From contig JAHHHT010000018.1 in the NCBI GenBank assembly GCA_019359235.1, positions 1-64,000 of the forward strand: a stretch of 64,000 nt of DNA, in the 5' to 3' direction. This DNA comes from Oscillatoria princeps RMCB-10 (GTDB taxonomy: Bacteria > Cyanobacteriota > Cyanobacteriia > Cyanobacteriales > Oscillatoriaceae). The translations under genes and the position numbers were made by a program. This document shows, in pieces, positions 55,001 to 64,000 of the stretch (the stretch's first letter is position 1; each line of letters starts with the position of its first letter). Under the pieces are notes generated by a model. The model ran no database searches. It was not told the origin of the DNA and saw only the letters and a list, made by a program, of their open reading frames with translations.

Positions 55001-55849
55001 AATAACTACCAGCTGTACAGCCCGGAGATGAATGAGGGGGGGAGTGAGCTGCTGAGTTTGGACAACAGCCTGCACCGAGCTCTAGAGCGCGGCGAGTTTC
55101 AGGTTTACTACCAGCCCCAGTTCGACACGGACACTGGCCAAATCACCCGCATGGAAGCCCTCTTGCGCTGGGCGCACCCAGAGCGCGGGCTGATTTTACC
55201 GGAAGCGTTTATTCCTTTGGCGGAAGAAAATGGCTTGATTGTGCCCCTGGGCAAGTGGGTGCTGCAGACCGCCTGCGCCCAAAATAAAGCTTGGATCGAT
55301 GCCGGCTTAGCCTGTGTGCGCGTGGGGGTGAATCTCTCGGCTCGACAGTTCCAGCAGCCGGATTTGGTGGAAATGGTGGCGCAGGTCTTGCAGGAGACGG
55401 GTTTGGAGCCCCAGTACCTGGAGCTGGAAATTACGGAAACGACAGCGATGGGAGATGTCGAGTTTACCTGCGCCACGATCGACCAGCTGCAAAGGATGGG
55501 CATCTCTATTTCAATGGATGACTTTGGGATTGGCTACGCCTCGCTCAGCTATCTGAAAAAATTTCCTTTCCACACGCTTAAAATTGATAGAGCTTTTGTG
55601 CGGGACATGACGGCTAATGCCACTGACGCCGCCATTGTTAAGGCCATCATCGCTCTGGGAGCAGCCCTGGATCTGAGCGTGGTTGCCGAAGGCATCGAAA
55701 CAGAAGCCCAGCGGGATTTGTTGCGCAGCCTTCAGTGCCGGGAAATGCAAGGCTACCTGTTCAGCCCACCCCTCAGCGCCGCCGAAGCCACCCACATACT
55801 GAGCTCCCCCTCCGGGCATCTTCACGAGAACTTCACATTTCGGCGCTAA
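52028..55849 (+). CDS. PAS/GAF diguanylate cyclase-phosphodiesterase (GGDEF-EAL)
   Basis: A 1273-residue cytosolic sensor. By motif: a PAS-like domain (about residues 15-165), GAF (about 175-365), PAS (about 395-510, IDSLPGIVFSC...LTGYTSSE), PAS (about 520-640), a second GAF-like region (about 650-820), GGDEF (WGGDEF intact, with an RxxD inhibitory site, REGD, five residues before it) and EAL. The EAL part shows EALLRW, NLSARQF, EITET, DDFGIGYASL, LKIDRAF, EGIETE and QGYLF, so catalytic residues seem present. It could make and break c-di-GMP. About 35 residues inside the first GAF (about 231-266) are encoded by a repeat insertion. The start is the ATG at 52028; a TTG at 52007 is possible. Confidence 0.92.
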   Translation: MSQIKVAGQDVGQQKCDQHAPCEHAATLLALLDHSSDGIFIVDVEPEAAASPGHGAALWPVPDFRFAAANRAAREMLSIATGSVFGLRLRDCLNARNAGTIWLHLSRCQKQRQPIECQASFDRSAGKTGSRYTGSRHIAIRLKPVEAQDGSICKIIGLCQDLTERRRVEAEARLLQTVTLAIAEAEDFQSALSVALRHCCEATGWDFGEAWIPSPDAGVLKCSPAWYSSPHLCRGGLTRNIGHTTQGVDKPAPCGGKWGNGRPSPLDQFRKASETLTFAPGVGLPGRVWLTKQPQKMKIGEPHVSAQPETIILRALLAAECGFGAGLGIPITAGDRVVAVLVFFMLEPREQDRRLVELVSAVAAQLGELMQRKQAEAALQESERKLAHLIDSLPGIVFSCASDPEWSLTYLSEGVLALTGYTSSELVGKSRLVSYNDLTHPEDLPKVLQAIQTAIASKQPYVVEYRMRTKSGQEKWLWEKGSGVFDDTGNLLGIEGFITDITGRVKAEEALRQAEQKYRSIFENAVEGIFQTTPDGHYLTANPMLARIYGYDSPAELISTLTDIQRQLYADPNRRVQFMRLLQERDAVWDFESEVYRKDGSVIWISESARAIRDASGQLLGYEGTVANITGRKQAEIELHKRDSLLSGAAEAMNHLLTDTNHRSAVSKALATLGAAAGADRVCIWECHAGAGTGKPTASLLFEWVLDGNDLMGMVSWLPPAFPPADETSDWEEGRGFSYAQCAVPEAKFAIPDSMLALLSRGLPVSGCVPCGDGSISVLLVPVRLENEFWGYISFEDRLAERRWHKSEESILVALAASIGGALERHRTEEKIRHQACHDRLTGLPNRQILDSRLPVAIEGTRLRQNMLGVMFLDLDRFKIINDTLGHPVGDRLLQNAALRLRSCLREGDTIVRWGGDEFILLLPHLSCAEDAAQIAGRIIETLAPAFEIEGHQLYVTSSIGISLYPRDGKDAETLIKNADTALYRAKEQGRNNYQLYSPEMNEGGSELLSLDNSLHRALERGEFQVYYQPQFDTDTGQITRMEALLRWAHPERGLILPEAFIPLAEENGLIVPLGKWVLQTACAQNKAWIDAGLACVRVGVNLSARQFQQPDLVEMVAQVLQETGLEPQYLELEITETTAMGDVEFTCATIDQLQRMGISISMDDFGIGYASLSYLKKFPFHTLKIDRAFVRDMTANATDAAIVKAIIALGAALDLSVVAEGIETEAQRDLLRSLQCREMQGYLFSPPLSAAEATHILSSPSGHLHENFTFRR
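52722..52815. mobile_element. Repeat/MITE-like insertion within the GAF domain
   Basis: TTTGTAGGGGCGGGCTCACC, then CGAAATATTGGCC, then TTGATAAACCCGCCCC has inverted ends (GGGGCGGG / CCCGCCCC), as in intergenic cyanobacterial repeats. It is translated in frame between WYSSP and LDQFRKASETLTF, where GAF homologues run on directly. Confidence 0.7.
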
Positions 55850-56573
55850 ATTGCTGTATACAGTCCGAGCGGAGTCGTGAAATTCTTGGTTCTTCAAAAA
55901 AAAAAGGATGAGATTCCACCACACCTGCCTGGAGATAGATTTTGGCTGGAGTTTTGTCAGTCAGCAGTGCGTCTACTGAGTTTTGAGGTAAAGTTACGGA
56001 CAGTGCGTTTAATTACACTTCAAAAAAAAATCGCCCTTAACTCCTACATTTCTAAACAAGACAGTGGCAGTCAGCTCCTATTTAGGATACTGCCTATCCG
56101 GAAATAAGATTAATGCCGGCTGGTGGCTAAAATCGGCTGACTATCATGTCCGCAGCTTGTGTTTCCTACCGCCCTCGAATAACCTGCAATTCTCTTGGGC
56201 CGAGAAACCGGCCAAGGGCAGCAGCCACCCTCACTACCCCGCGACCGAGTTCCAGAGCTCCCCCGCCCCCCGCTATCCAAAAACGAGGGTTTCCCCGCCC
56301 CCTCTTTCCCCGGTTTCTGGGATTGCCCTCACCGGCTCTGCAGCAGAGGTGCCGGTTTTTCCTCTCCCCCTCAATCCTGCGTAAGAATGCCCAATCGAAC
56401 ATGATAGTATTTATGCGGGGGGAGCGCTTCAGGGCTGTTAGAATATTAAACTTATTAAATTTTCAGAAATAAAACTCTGCAATTTTTATGTTAAAATTGA
56501 GGTAAATATAAGTGTGGGGGTTTCAGCTCTTCTCCCTAATGTCGTTTAACAATTCAGCCTAAAAAACTCTAAT
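55850..56573. other. Intergenic region, no gene seen
   Basis: About 720 bp. A-runs near 55897 and 56024, a C-rich patch near 56265-56310, and an AT-rich zone before 56574 that probably holds a promoter. The short ORFs have unlikely composition. Confidence 0.4.
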
Positions 56574-59519
56574 GTGGTAGCTGCCGTGAAGCCAAATATC
56601 AAAATCTCAACAAAGTCTGTTAACAGAGATATTTTAAGACTCAATACCTCTCCTGAATTGGAGTCACCGCCCTCTGGGTGCCATCAGGGCGACGGGATGC
56701 TGCGGGAGAGCGAAGAAAGCTTTCGCCAATTGGCTGAGGCTATCTTTAAAGGGTTCGCGATCCACGACCGGGGAATAATTTTAGAGGCCAACCAAAACCT
56801 GGCCCAGATGTTTGGGTGGGATCTCCCTGAAATTCTTGGCAGGCACCTACAAGAAATGATAGCACCGGCCAGTCGCGATGTCATTTTGCAAAATCTTCTT
56901 TCAGAATCTGAAGAACCATTAGAAGCTACAGGTCTGAGAAAAGACGGCTCGACCTTCCCCTTTGAAATCTGCGGCAAAGCCATCTGGTTCGAGGGGCGCA
57001 GAGTCAAGATGTGCGCTGTGCGCGACATCAGCCAGCGCGTGCGATCCCGGGACGAACTGGAGCGCGATCTCTCTCTGCTGCGAGCGGCACTCGAATCAGC
57101 AGGCGACGGCATCCTGACTGTTGACAGAGCCGGCAAGATAGTGCAGTGCAATCGCAAGTCAGTCGAGATGTGGCGGATTCCGGAATCCGCACTCGGGCTT
57201 TTGGAGATCAGCCAAGTGCGGGCATTTATCCTAGAGCAATTAAAAGAGCCGGAAACTTTTATCGCCAGCCTCACAAAAGCGGAAGCCCAACCGGAACACG
57301 AGGAAAACACCACTTGCGAATTAAAGGACGGTCGAGTTTTCGAGTGTTCTTCTCTCCCCCTGCGCTCGGGCGGAGAAATTGTTGGCAGAGTCATTAGCTT
57401 TCGGGAGATCACCGAGCGCGTGCGGGCAGAAGAAGAGTTGCGCAAGCTCAAAGAGCGTTTCGATCTACTCGCACGGGCAACAAATGATGTCCTGTGGGAC
57501 TGGGATATGTTGGCGAATCAGATAGAGTGGGGCGAAGGCACCCAAACGCTTTTTGGCTACAGCGTCAGTGAAATTGCTACCAGTTGGGAATCCTGGTTGG
57601 AATTGCTCCATCCCTCCGACCGGCAGGGAGTGATTTCCAGCTTTCAGACTGCGCTCGACAGTGGCGAACAATTCCGGTCTGGTGAGTGCCGCTTTCGCCG
57701 CGCTGACGGTTCTTATGCCTTTGTCTGGAACCGCTGCGCGATCGTCCGCGACGCGATGGGTGTGCCGGTGCGTGCGCTGGGGTCAATCACAGATATCACC
57801 CAGCGCAAGCAGGCAGAGGAGCAGTTGCTGCAGTCACAGCAAATGTTGCAGTGGGTGATAGATAACATCCCGCAATACATTTTCTGGAAAGACAGGAATT
57901 CAGTTTATTTAGGCTGCAATCGAAACTTCGCGCAAATAGCAGGTTTTAACTCTCCGGCAGAGCTAATCGGACTGACGGACTGCGACTTGCCCTGGAAAAA
58001 GGAGGAATCTGATTTTTTCCGGGAGTGTGACGCTCGCGTCATGGAAAGGGATACGCCTGAGTGTCACATTACTGAACCCTTGCGGCGAGCGGATGGCAAG
58101 CAAGCTTTGGTAGATACAAACAAAATCCCGCTCCGCGATTTAGAAGGAAATGTTGTGGGACTTCTCGGCATGTTTGAAGACATCACCCACCGGGTGCAAA
58201 CCGAGGAAATCATTCGTTATCAAGCCAATTACGATATGTTAACCGGCTTGCCCAACCGGATGCTGTTCAGCCAGCGCCTCCAAAGCGCCTTAGCCAGTGC
58301 GCGAGACAGCCAAAGGATGCTGGCTGTGATGTTTCTAGATTTGGATCGCTTCAAGACGATCAACGACACCCTCAGTCACGATGTGGGCGACCGGCTGTTG
58401 CAAGGTGTTGCTGGGCGAATCGCAGACTGTCTGCGCAAACATGACACCCTAGCTCGCTGGGGCGGCGATGAATTCACCCTGCTGCTGCCGGAAATCTGCT
58501 CGGCAGAGGATGTGGCTAAAATTGCCGAGAGAATCCAAGCCGCCTTAAAGCCAGCGTTTCATTTAAAGGGGCATCACCTTCACATTTCTAGTAGCATGGG
58601 GATCGCTCTTTATCCGGATGCCGGTGCTGATGCCGAAACGCTGCTCAAAAATGCCGATGCTGCTTTATATTGCGCCAAGGAACAGCGGGCTAAATACCAG
58701 TTTTACATGCCGGCGATAAACTCTCAAGCCTCTGAGTTGCTGGCTTTGGAAAATAGCCTGCATCAAGCTTTAAAACGGGAAGAATTTGTGGTATACTACC
58801 AGCCGCAAGTGAACGCACAAACCGGCTCGATCACCGGCATGGAAGCGCTGGTGCGCTGGCAGCACCCGGAATGGGGGCTGGTTTCCCCTGCTAAGTTTAT
58901 TCCTCTGGCAGAAGAAACCGGCTTGATTGTGCCGCTGGGGGAGTGGGTGCTGCAGAGGGCAGCCGCCCAAAATAAAGCTTGGCAGGAAGCGGGTCTGCCG
59001 CCGGTGCGCGTGGCGGTGAATCTCTCCGCCAGACAGTTTTTGCAACCGGATTTAGTGGCAGTGGTGGCGCAAATCTTGCAGGCGACAGGTTTGCCCCCGC
59101 AGTGCTTGGAGTTGGAAATTACCGAAACAGTTGCGATGCGGGATGCGGAATTTACCAGCATTATGCTGGCTGAGTTGCGCCAGATGGGGGCGCACCTGTC
59201 AATGGATGACTTTGGAACGGGTTACGCTTCGCTCAGCTATCTCAAAAAATTCCCGTTTCACACGCTTAAAATCGACCGGAGCTTTGTGAGCGAGCTGGCG
59301 GCGAATCCAAAGGATGCCGCTATTGTCAGTGCCATCATCGCTCTGGGACAGGGGCTGAATCTGCGCGTGCTGGCGGAAGGCGTCGAAACAGAAGCGCAGC
59401 GGGATTTATTGCGCTCGCTCGACTGCAAAGAAATGCAGGGCTACCTGTTCAGCAAGCCTCTCCCCGCAGCCGAAGCCACCCAGCTGCTGCGACACTCTGT
59501 GTGTGGCAATTTCCTGTGA
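56574..59519 (+). CDS. PAS-GGDEF-EAL protein (second copy of this signalling type)
   Basis: A 981-residue cytosolic protein. PAS repeats (about 45-165, 170-290, 295-420 and 420-545) end in PAC-like tails ([26 protein letters not shown]). GGDEF is intact (RWGGDEF), with a canonical I-site (RKHD). EAL motifs are [42 protein letters not shown] and QGYLF. Both halves appear active. The C-terminal half is clearly homologous to the gene 0.7 kb upstream, so they probably arose by duplication with different sensor parts. GTG at 56574 is taken as start; another GTG lies 12 bp on. Confidence 0.92.
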   Translation: MVAAVKPNIKISTKSVNRDILRLNTSPELESPPSGCHQGDGMLRESEESFRQLAEAIFKGFAIHDRGIILEANQNLAQMFGWDLPEILGRHLQEMIAPASRDVILQNLLSESEEPLEATGLRKDGSTFPFEICGKAIWFEGRRVKMCAVRDISQRVRSRDELERDLSLLRAALESAGDGILTVDRAGKIVQCNRKSVEMWRIPESALGLLEISQVRAFILEQLKEPETFIASLTKAEAQPEHEENTTCELKDGRVFECSSLPLRSGGEIVGRVISFREITERVRAEEELRKLKERFDLLARATNDVLWDWDMLANQIEWGEGTQTLFGYSVSEIATSWESWLELLHPSDRQGVISSFQTALDSGEQFRSGECRFRRADGSYAFVWNRCAIVRDAMGVPVRALGSITDITQRKQAEEQLLQSQQMLQWVIDNIPQYIFWKDRNSVYLGCNRNFAQIAGFNSPAELIGLTDCDLPWKKEESDFFRECDARVMERDTPECHITEPLRRADGKQALVDTNKIPLRDLEGNVVGLLGMFEDITHRVQTEEIIRYQANYDMLTGLPNRMLFSQRLQSALASARDSQRMLAVMFLDLDRFKTINDTLSHDVGDRLLQGVAGRIADCLRKHDTLARWGGDEFTLLLPEICSAEDVAKIAERIQAALKPAFHLKGHHLHISSSMGIALYPDAGADAETLLKNADAALYCAKEQRAKYQFYMPAINSQASELLALENSLHQALKREEFVVYYQPQVNAQTGSITGMEALVRWQHPEWGLVSPAKFIPLAEETGLIVPLGEWVLQRAAAQNKAWQEAGLPPVRVAVNLSARQFLQPDLVAVVAQILQATGLPPQCLELEITETVAMRDAEFTSIMLAELRQMGAHLSMDDFGTGYASLSYLKKFPFHTLKIDRSFVSELAANPKDAAIVSAIIALGQGLNLRVLAEGVETEAQRDLLRSLDCKEMQGYLFSKPLPAAEATQLLRHSVCGNFL

Positions 59520-59790
59520 GATGAAGTTCTGTTGAATATCTCGGAATGGGGGCATTGGGCATTGGGCATGGGGCTTATGGCATTGGGCGTTGGGCTTATG
59601 GCATTATCCCTCGTTTATCCCTCGTTCCCAGGCTCTGCCTGGGAAAGAGTGAATTACACAGCTATTCCACAAAGGAGGCAGAGCCTCCATAAGAGCGTTC
59701 CCAGGCTCTGCCTGGGAACGAGTGAACGAGTGATTCATGGATTTCCTGCAATGTGCAGGTTAAAAGTATCAGGACAGGAGGGGAAATGTT
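59520..59790. repeat. Dense repeat cluster (GGGCATT units and CCCAGGCTCTGCCTGGG palindromes)
   Basis: At 59545-59605 heptamer-like GGGCATTGGGCAT units occur. At 59620-59650 and 59697-59722 CGTTCCCAGGCTCTGCCTGG palindromes occur in two copies, with a GGAGGCAGAGCCTCC palindrome between. No gene. Confidence 0.8.
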
Positions 59791-61893
59791 TCATTTTTCG
59801 GGTTTTGGCAGCGCCCATATCTTGAGGGTTTGGTCGGGACTGCCGCTGATCAGGGTTTGGCCATCGGGGCTGATGGCAACTGCGGTAACGTGCGTGCCAT
59901 GTCCCGAGAAGGTGCCCAACTCGCTGCCGGTTTTGAGATTCCAAAGCTTGATGCTGTCAGCGCCACTGGCGAGGAGCTTGCCGTCGGGACTGATGGCGAG
60001 GGATCTCACCCAGCCGGCATATCCTCTGAGGGTTTTGCGCAGTTTGCCTGTTTTCAGATCCCAAAGCTTGATGGTGCTGTCAGCGCTGCCGCTGGCGAGA
60101 GTTTTTCCATCTGGACTGATGGCGAGGGACAGAACCGCACCGGCATGTCCGGAAAGGGTGCTTCTGACTCTGCCGGTGTTCAGATTCCAAATTTTCACCG
60201 TCTTGTCGTCACTGGCGCTGGCCAGGAGCTGGCCGTCCGGGCTGATGGCCAGGGCATTCACGGGGCCGGCATGGGCCGCAATGGTGAGCAGCCGCTGCCC
60301 AGTAGGCAGACTCCATATCCTGACTGTCCTGTCCTCACTGCCGCTGACCAGGGTCTGGCCATCCGGGCTGATGGCCACTGCCCTGACGGCGGCGGTGTGC
60401 GCCGGAATGGTGAGCATGCGGAACAGTCCGTCAAGACTCCAAAGCCTGACGGTTTTGTCATCACTGCCACTGGCGAGGATTTGGCCATCGGAGCTGATGG
60501 CCAGGGATCTCACCCAGCTGCTGTGCCCGACGAAGGTGTGCAGCAGTTTGCCGGTGCCCTGATCCCAAAGTCTGATGGTGCCAAAGCTGGCGCTGGCGAA
60601 GCTCAGTCCCGATCCTTTTTTGGAGGGAGCTGGTATCGGGTTAACGGCGATCGCACTGACAGAACCGGCTTGTCCGTTTATGCTTCTTTGCAGCAAGCGA
60701 CTCCCCGGCAAGCTGGCGATCACCTGGATGGGATTGGCGGGGAAGTATCCGTAGCGGAAATAGGCATAAAGTTGCGTTCCTGTCAACCCCAGCAGCAGCG
60801 CCGCAGAGCCGGCAACTAATAAATCTTTTTTAGACTTGGCCCGCTTGGACTGAGATCGCCGCAACTTGGAGCCGGTTGTTTTTTGCCTGCCGGTTGAGTT
60901 TTGGCCGCTGGTGGGAATACCTGAGAGCCCGCCGCTGCCGGTGCTGTGCCGGCGGAAGGCGAATCCCGAGTTGGCCCCGGACGAATGCCCCTGGGTGGGG
61001 TCAGTTTCCGCAAGGCACTGCAAAATCATCTGGGCATTTTGAGGCCGGTTGCCGGGAAAGGGAGCCATCAGGTAATCAATCACATCTGCCACGTCCGGCT
61101 CGATTTGCGGGGCGTGATCTCGCCAAATCAGCTTGCCGGTGCGGGGGTTTTCTGGAAAGGCTGTGGGGGGCTGGCCGGTCGCTAAGTAGACAAAGGTGCG
61201 CCCCAGGGCGTAGAAATCGGATTGCGGCACAGCTTTGCCATTGATTTGTTCCGGCGGCGTGTAGCCCGGTGAGACTATCCCGGTGACGTTTTGCCCCTGC
61301 CCGACTTTGGCGAGATAGGTTCCCGTAACTTCACGGGCCGCGCCAAAGTCAATCAGCACAAACTGTCCGTCAGGTCGGCGCATGATGTTGAGCGGCTTGA
61401 TATCCCGGTGGAAAAATTGCTGCTGGTGGACTTTATCTAGAATTTCTACTAATTGTTTTAAGCAGTTAAGGGCTTCCTCTTGCTTGAGCGGTTTCTTGTC
61501 CCGCTCTTTCATCCACTCTTCGAGATTTGAGCCGGTGATTTTCTCCATCACCAGGCAGTGCAGCGGCTCTTTGAAGTTGGCCGGTAAAAAGGTAAAGTAG
61601 CCATCTGGGTCAACTTTGGGAATCCCTGGATGGATTAGCCGGCTCAAGACGCTGGCTTCTTGCTGAAACAGCTCTACGGCCTTAGGATGGTGTTTGTAGA
61701 GAACTTTCAAGACTTTCAGAGTGCCCCGGTCGTTCGCTTCAAAGGTTCTGCCAAAGCCGCCGCCGCCGAGGGGTCTCACCACCCGGTAGCGCCCTTGCAC
61801 GAGCAACTCTGAGCCGCAGTGGCGACAAACATCCCTGTGACTGTTTGACAGGTCAGAAGGATTTGGGCATTTGGGATTGAGGCAATAACTCAC
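59791..61893 (-). CDS. 4-Cys Ser/Thr protein kinase with WD40 propeller
   Basis: A 700-residue protein. The N-terminal zinc-type motif is CLNPKCPNPS...CRHC (residues 4-30). The kinase domain has the P-loop LGGGGFGRTFE, the VLKVLYK lysine, HRDIKPLNIM (about 161) and DFGAAREVTG (about 180), all catalytic features present. A linker rich in Ser/Gly/Lys precedes one membrane helix (LLVAGSAALLLGLTGTQLYA, about 358). Then come seven WD40 repeats (such as VRSLAISPDGKLLASGA...IKLWNLKTG) facing the other side of the membrane. The family is common in filamentous cyanobacteria. GTG at 61893 gives VSYCLNP, matching the sister kinase (MSYCINP); the frame extends to 61962. Confidence 0.9.
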   Translation of the reverse strand: MSYCLNPKCPNPSDLSNSHRDVCRHCGSELLVQGRYRVVRPLGGGGFGRTFEANDRGTLKVLKVLYKHHPKAVELFQQEASVLSRLIHPGIPKVDPDGYFTFLPANFKEPLHCLVMEKITGSNLEEWMKERDKKPLKQEEALNCLKQLVEILDKVHQQQFFHRDIKPLNIMRRPDGQFVLIDFGAAREVTGTYLAKVGQGQNVTGIVSPGYTPPEQINGKAVPQSDFYALGRTFVYLATGQPPTAFPENPRTGKLIWRDHAPQIEPDVADVIDYLMAPFPGNRPQNAQMILQCLAETDPTQGHSSGANSGFAFRRHSTGSGGLSGIPTSGQNSTGRQKTTGSKLRRSQSKRAKSKKDLLVAGSAALLLGLTGTQLYAYFRYGYFPANPIQVIASLPGSRLLQRSINGQAGSVSAIAVNPIPAPSKKGSGLSFASASFGTIRLWDQGTGKLLHTFVGHSSWVRSLAISSDGQILASGSDDKTVRLWSLDGLFRMLTIPAHTAAVRAVAISPDGQTLVSGSEDRTVRIWSLPTGQRLLTIAAHAGPVNALAISPDGQLLASASDDKTVKIWNLNTGRVRSTLSGHAGAVLSLAISPDGKTLASGSADSTIKLWDLKTGKLRKTLRGYAGWVRSLAISPDGKLLASGADSIKLWNLKTGSELGTFSGHGTHVTAVAISPDGQTLISGSPDQTLKIWALPKPEK

Positions 61894-61962
61894 GGAAGCT
61901 CGCTCACCCGATTCAGACGACAGGCTCAAGACCACTATAGCTTGGAGTGCGAGCAGCATCAC

Positions 61963-62303
61963 TACAGGGTGTGTGTTTTTTGTGTGTTTGTTTCAATCCC
62001 GTTTCCACGATTGAGCTGACGGAAATTTTTTGCGCCGCCGCACTCCCAAATTTATTATACCCCCCTCTGCCCTCGCCCTCACCATCGCCTTAAAAAGGAT
62101 CTGGGGGTGCGACGAGGGAAATAAAGCCGGCACGCTCCCGCAGCGCTTTGCATTGCGCTGCGCGACGGGCCACTGGGCATGGGGCATGGGGCATGGGGTA
62201 CTGGGGATTGGGGCATGGGTTACGGATTTCAGGACACCTAACCCCTGACCCCTCATCCCCCTACCCCCTAACCCCTGATCCCCCTAACCCCTGATCCCCA
62301 ACC
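61963..62303. repeat. Heptamer tandem repeats between the two kinases
   Basis: At 62168-62220 GGGCATGGGGCATGGGGCAT-type repeats are found. At 62228-62303 CCCCTGACCCCT and CCTAACCCCTGAT units follow. It is the same class as at 34948-35210. No gene. Confidence 0.75.
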
Positions 62304-63800
62304 CTACTTCTTGGCCACGAAAGTGCCGGCTATCATATCGTGCAGCGCCCGCTTCTTGGGAGTCAAGCCGGCCAGGACGAACCCCAGCAGCAACATCGCC
62401 CCTGAAATCGTTTTGCTCCAGTACCGCCGGTTCGCCCGCTGCCATGAAATCCGCTGGCCATTGGCGTCCGTCACCACTATCCCCACATACATTTTCCCCA
62501 GAGTTGCTTGTTTTGGCGAGCTCTCCAGTAAGGTAAAATACAGCCATTTCACCCCCATCCCTAACAGAACCACACCCAGGATTACTGAAGGCTCTTCCCC
62601 AAAAAACTTCCAGCGAAACAGAATCGTCAACATCGCTATCAGCAGCCCGATAAACCCCCCTACTGTCCCCAAAGCTGTGAGCGTTGCGGCATTCAAGAAT
62701 ACGTCTAAGCCTTGCAAGCTGCCATCCGTTAGGTTAGACTTATAATTTAGTAAAAATCCGCTAATAGCCGCCGCCGCGACTGTGACAGTGCCAGTGTCTG
62801 TGAGAGATGCCGTAAAGCGCCGCCAAAATCCAGCATAGACAGGGGCTGCCGGTGGCAGATTTCCCCCAGAATGGGGAGATAGCTGAGAGAAACTGCGCTC
62901 AATATCTGCCAGACGCTGTAAAATGATTAGAGAAGTTTGAGGCCGGCTTGCTGGCAGCAAAGCCATCAGGTCATCAATTAAATTAGCCACCGGCGCGGAA
63001 ATTTGAGGGGCGCTGTTTCGCCAGAGCAGCTTTCCTGTGGCAGAGTCTGCCGGCAAGTCAGTGGGAGGCTTGCCGGTGATCAAATAAACAAACGTGCGCC
63101 CGAGGGCGAAAAAATCAGATTGGGGCACGGCTTGCCCGCTGGCTTGTTCGGCTGGGGTGAAGCCGGCTGAAAAAATCTGCGTGACCTTGGGCCCGCCCCC
63201 GATAATGGTAGCGGTAATTTCCCTAGCGGTGCCAAAGTCAATTAACACCAGCTTCCCCCCTGACTCCTCTTGGTAAGGGGGAGAGTTGCGCAACATAATA
63301 TTAGCCGGTTTGATGTCGCGATGGAAATAATTTTGCTTGTGAACTTGACCTAAGATTTCCGCGAGTTGCTTTAACCAATCGAGCGCCACTGCTTCCGTGA
63401 CCGGTTGATTGTTTCGCCGGCACATCCACTCCTCTAAATTTATCCCCTCAATTTTTTCCATCACCAAGCAGTGCGCCGGCTGCTGGCTGTTTCTGGGGGA
63501 AAAGGTGAAGTAGCCGTCGGGAGCTACTTTGGGGATGCCCGGATGATTCAGCCGGCTCATCACCCGCGCTTCTTGCTGAAACAGGGATACGGCTTTCGGC
63601 TGATTGAGGGAGAGGAGTTTCAAGACTTTGGGGGTGCCGGAATCGCTGACTTCATAGGTTTTGGCAAAACCGCCCTCGCCCAGGAGGCGCAGGACGCGAT
63701 AGCGCCCTGACAGCAGCAATTGGGAGCCGCAGGTTTGGCAAAAGAGCAGATTGTCTGGGTTTTGGCGTTTTGGGCAGTTGGGGTTGATGCAGTAGCTCAT
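62304..63800 (-). CDS. 4-Cys Ser/Thr protein kinase with C-terminal RDD membrane domain
   Basis: A 498-residue protein. The N-terminal motif CINPNCPKR...CQTCGSQLLLSGRYRVLRLL carries a 4-Cys cluster like the sister gene. The kinase domain has LGEGGFAKTYE, HRDIKPANIM (about 157), DFGTAREITA (about 188) and the GFTPAEQASGQAVPQSDFFA activation segment. From about residue 327 an RDD domain begins (AGFWRRFTASLTDTG), with at least four membrane helices and a C-terminal block (LGKMYVGIVVTDANGQRISW ... RALHDMIAGTF). The kinase would sit at the cytosolic face. The kinase-RDD link may let the membrane part sense or move a small molecule. ATG at 63800. Confidence 0.9.
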   Translation of the reverse strand: MSYCINPNCPKRQNPDNLLFCQTCGSQLLLSGRYRVLRLLGEGGFAKTYEVSDSGTPKVLKLLSLNQPKAVSLFQQEARVMSRLNHPGIPKVAPDGYFTFSPRNSQQPAHCLVMEKIEGINLEEWMCRRNNQPVTEAVALDWLKQLAEILGQVHKQNYFHRDIKPANIMLRNSPPYQEESGGKLVLIDFGTAREITATIIGGGPKVTQIFSAGFTPAEQASGQAVPQSDFFALGRTFVYLITGKPPTDLPADSATGKLLWRNSAPQISAPVANLIDDLMALLPASRPQTSLIILQRLADIERSFSQLSPHSGGNLPPAAPVYAGFWRRFTASLTDTGTVTVAAAAISGFLLNYKSNLTDGSLQGLDVFLNAATLTALGTVGGFIGLLIAMLTILFRWKFFGEEPSVILGVVLLGMGVKWLYFTLLESSPKQATLGKMYVGIVVTDANGQRISWQRANRRYWSKTISGAMLLLGFVLAGLTPKKRALHDMIAGTFVAKK

Positions 63801-64000
63801 GGGTGCCGGTGGGATGGCTGTATTCCCAATATAGGATGGGGATTCACCCGAGAGGCGGTTTCTTCAAATCGCGCCGGCACCGCGAAAGCCCGCCAAAGCG
63901 GGCTCAATAGGGGGGAGCGTTCCTCTGCTGTCGGGTGGGGGATGGGTTGCCGGTGGGCCGGTGAACTGTGTCCTCAGGACATCGCGCCCCTCCCCCAGCT
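63801..64000. other. Upstream region of the RDD kinase, truncated by the window end
   Basis: No gene is seen in these last 200 bp. It is expected to hold the promoter of the minus-strand kinase gene. Confidence 0.4.

Noticed and set aside
748-63100. tRNA and rRNA genes
   Set aside because: I looked for cloverleaf-like segments with TTCGANNC loops and CCA-type ends and for rRNA blocks, and saw none I could support. A tRNAscan-SE run would be decisive.

Overview
The window is chromosomal DNA from a cyanobacterium, most likely a filamentous, repeat-rich one. The evidence is a BchH/ChlH-type chelatase subunit, an fbp-tal pair in the usual cyanobacterial order, cyanobacterial 4-Cys Ser/Thr kinases, a CYP110-like P450, an RRM-type RNA-binding protein, GCGATCGC (HIP1-like) octamers, short tandem heptamer repeats and many dispersed palindromes. 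Gene density is moderate. Intergenic regions are long and full of repeats. I see no rRNA, tRNA or CRISPR array. The exact species cannot be told from the sequence.

Layout. 0-3 kb: a tandem 127-bp repeat, then tal and fbp on the minus strand. 3-8 kb: an RRM protein, a small conserved protein, and a B12-dependent ribonucleotide reductase gene (nrdJ, minus strand) cut at its active-site NPCG/E codon junction by a 428-nt insert that looks like a group I intron. 8.7-13 kb: a dynamin-like GTPase with a C-terminal S1 domain, a secreted protein and an FMN-binding oxidase-like protein. 13.2-15 kb: an IS607-family element with a stop-interrupted tnpA and an apparently intact tnpB. 15-16.8 kb: cysE, a secreted protein and a small membrane protein. 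16.9-19.6 kb: a partner-switching signalling set (HATPase anti-sigma-like kinase, receiver-PP2C phosphatase, STAS antagonist). 20-24 kb: SemiSWEET, a radical SAM protein, a secreted protein and an SRPBCC protein. 24-28.3 kb: a small specialised-metabolism-like group (P450, methyltransferase, UGT-type glycosyltransferase) with decayed duplicate fragments and a truncated phosphotransferase. 28.8-31.6 kb: a VIT-vWA protein carrying the N-terminal half of a PilB/GspE ATPase, without the motor domain. 32-36 kb: a membrane protein, hrcA, a rhodanese, heptamer repeats and two small proteins. 36.5-39.4 kb: two exported paralogous helical-repeat proteins. 40-45 kb: a membrane-anchored endo/exonuclease/phosphatase-fold protein and the BchH-type subunit. 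45.7-50 kb: an NqrB/RnfD-like protein translationally coupled to a DUF2330 protein, then a slipin and a glycerophosphodiesterase. 50-59.5 kb: a short RecQ and two large PAS/GAF-GGDEF-EAL proteins. 59.8-63.8 kb: two 4-Cys Ser/Thr kinases, one with a WD40 propeller and one with a membrane RDD domain.

Themes. Signalling genes are concentrated here: partner switching, c-di-GMP and Ser/Thr kinases. Small mobile or palindromic repeats have invaded both intergenic DNA and coding DNA. A MITE-like family of about 96 bp is present in at least four full copies. In-frame repeat insertions appear in nrdJ, in tnpA and in the GAF domain of one GGDEF-EAL protein. The least ordinary items are the nrdJ intron at the catalytic cysteine, the VIT-vWA-GspE(N) fusion, the dynamin-S1 fusion, and the remnants of a duplicated P450/glycosyltransferase locus.
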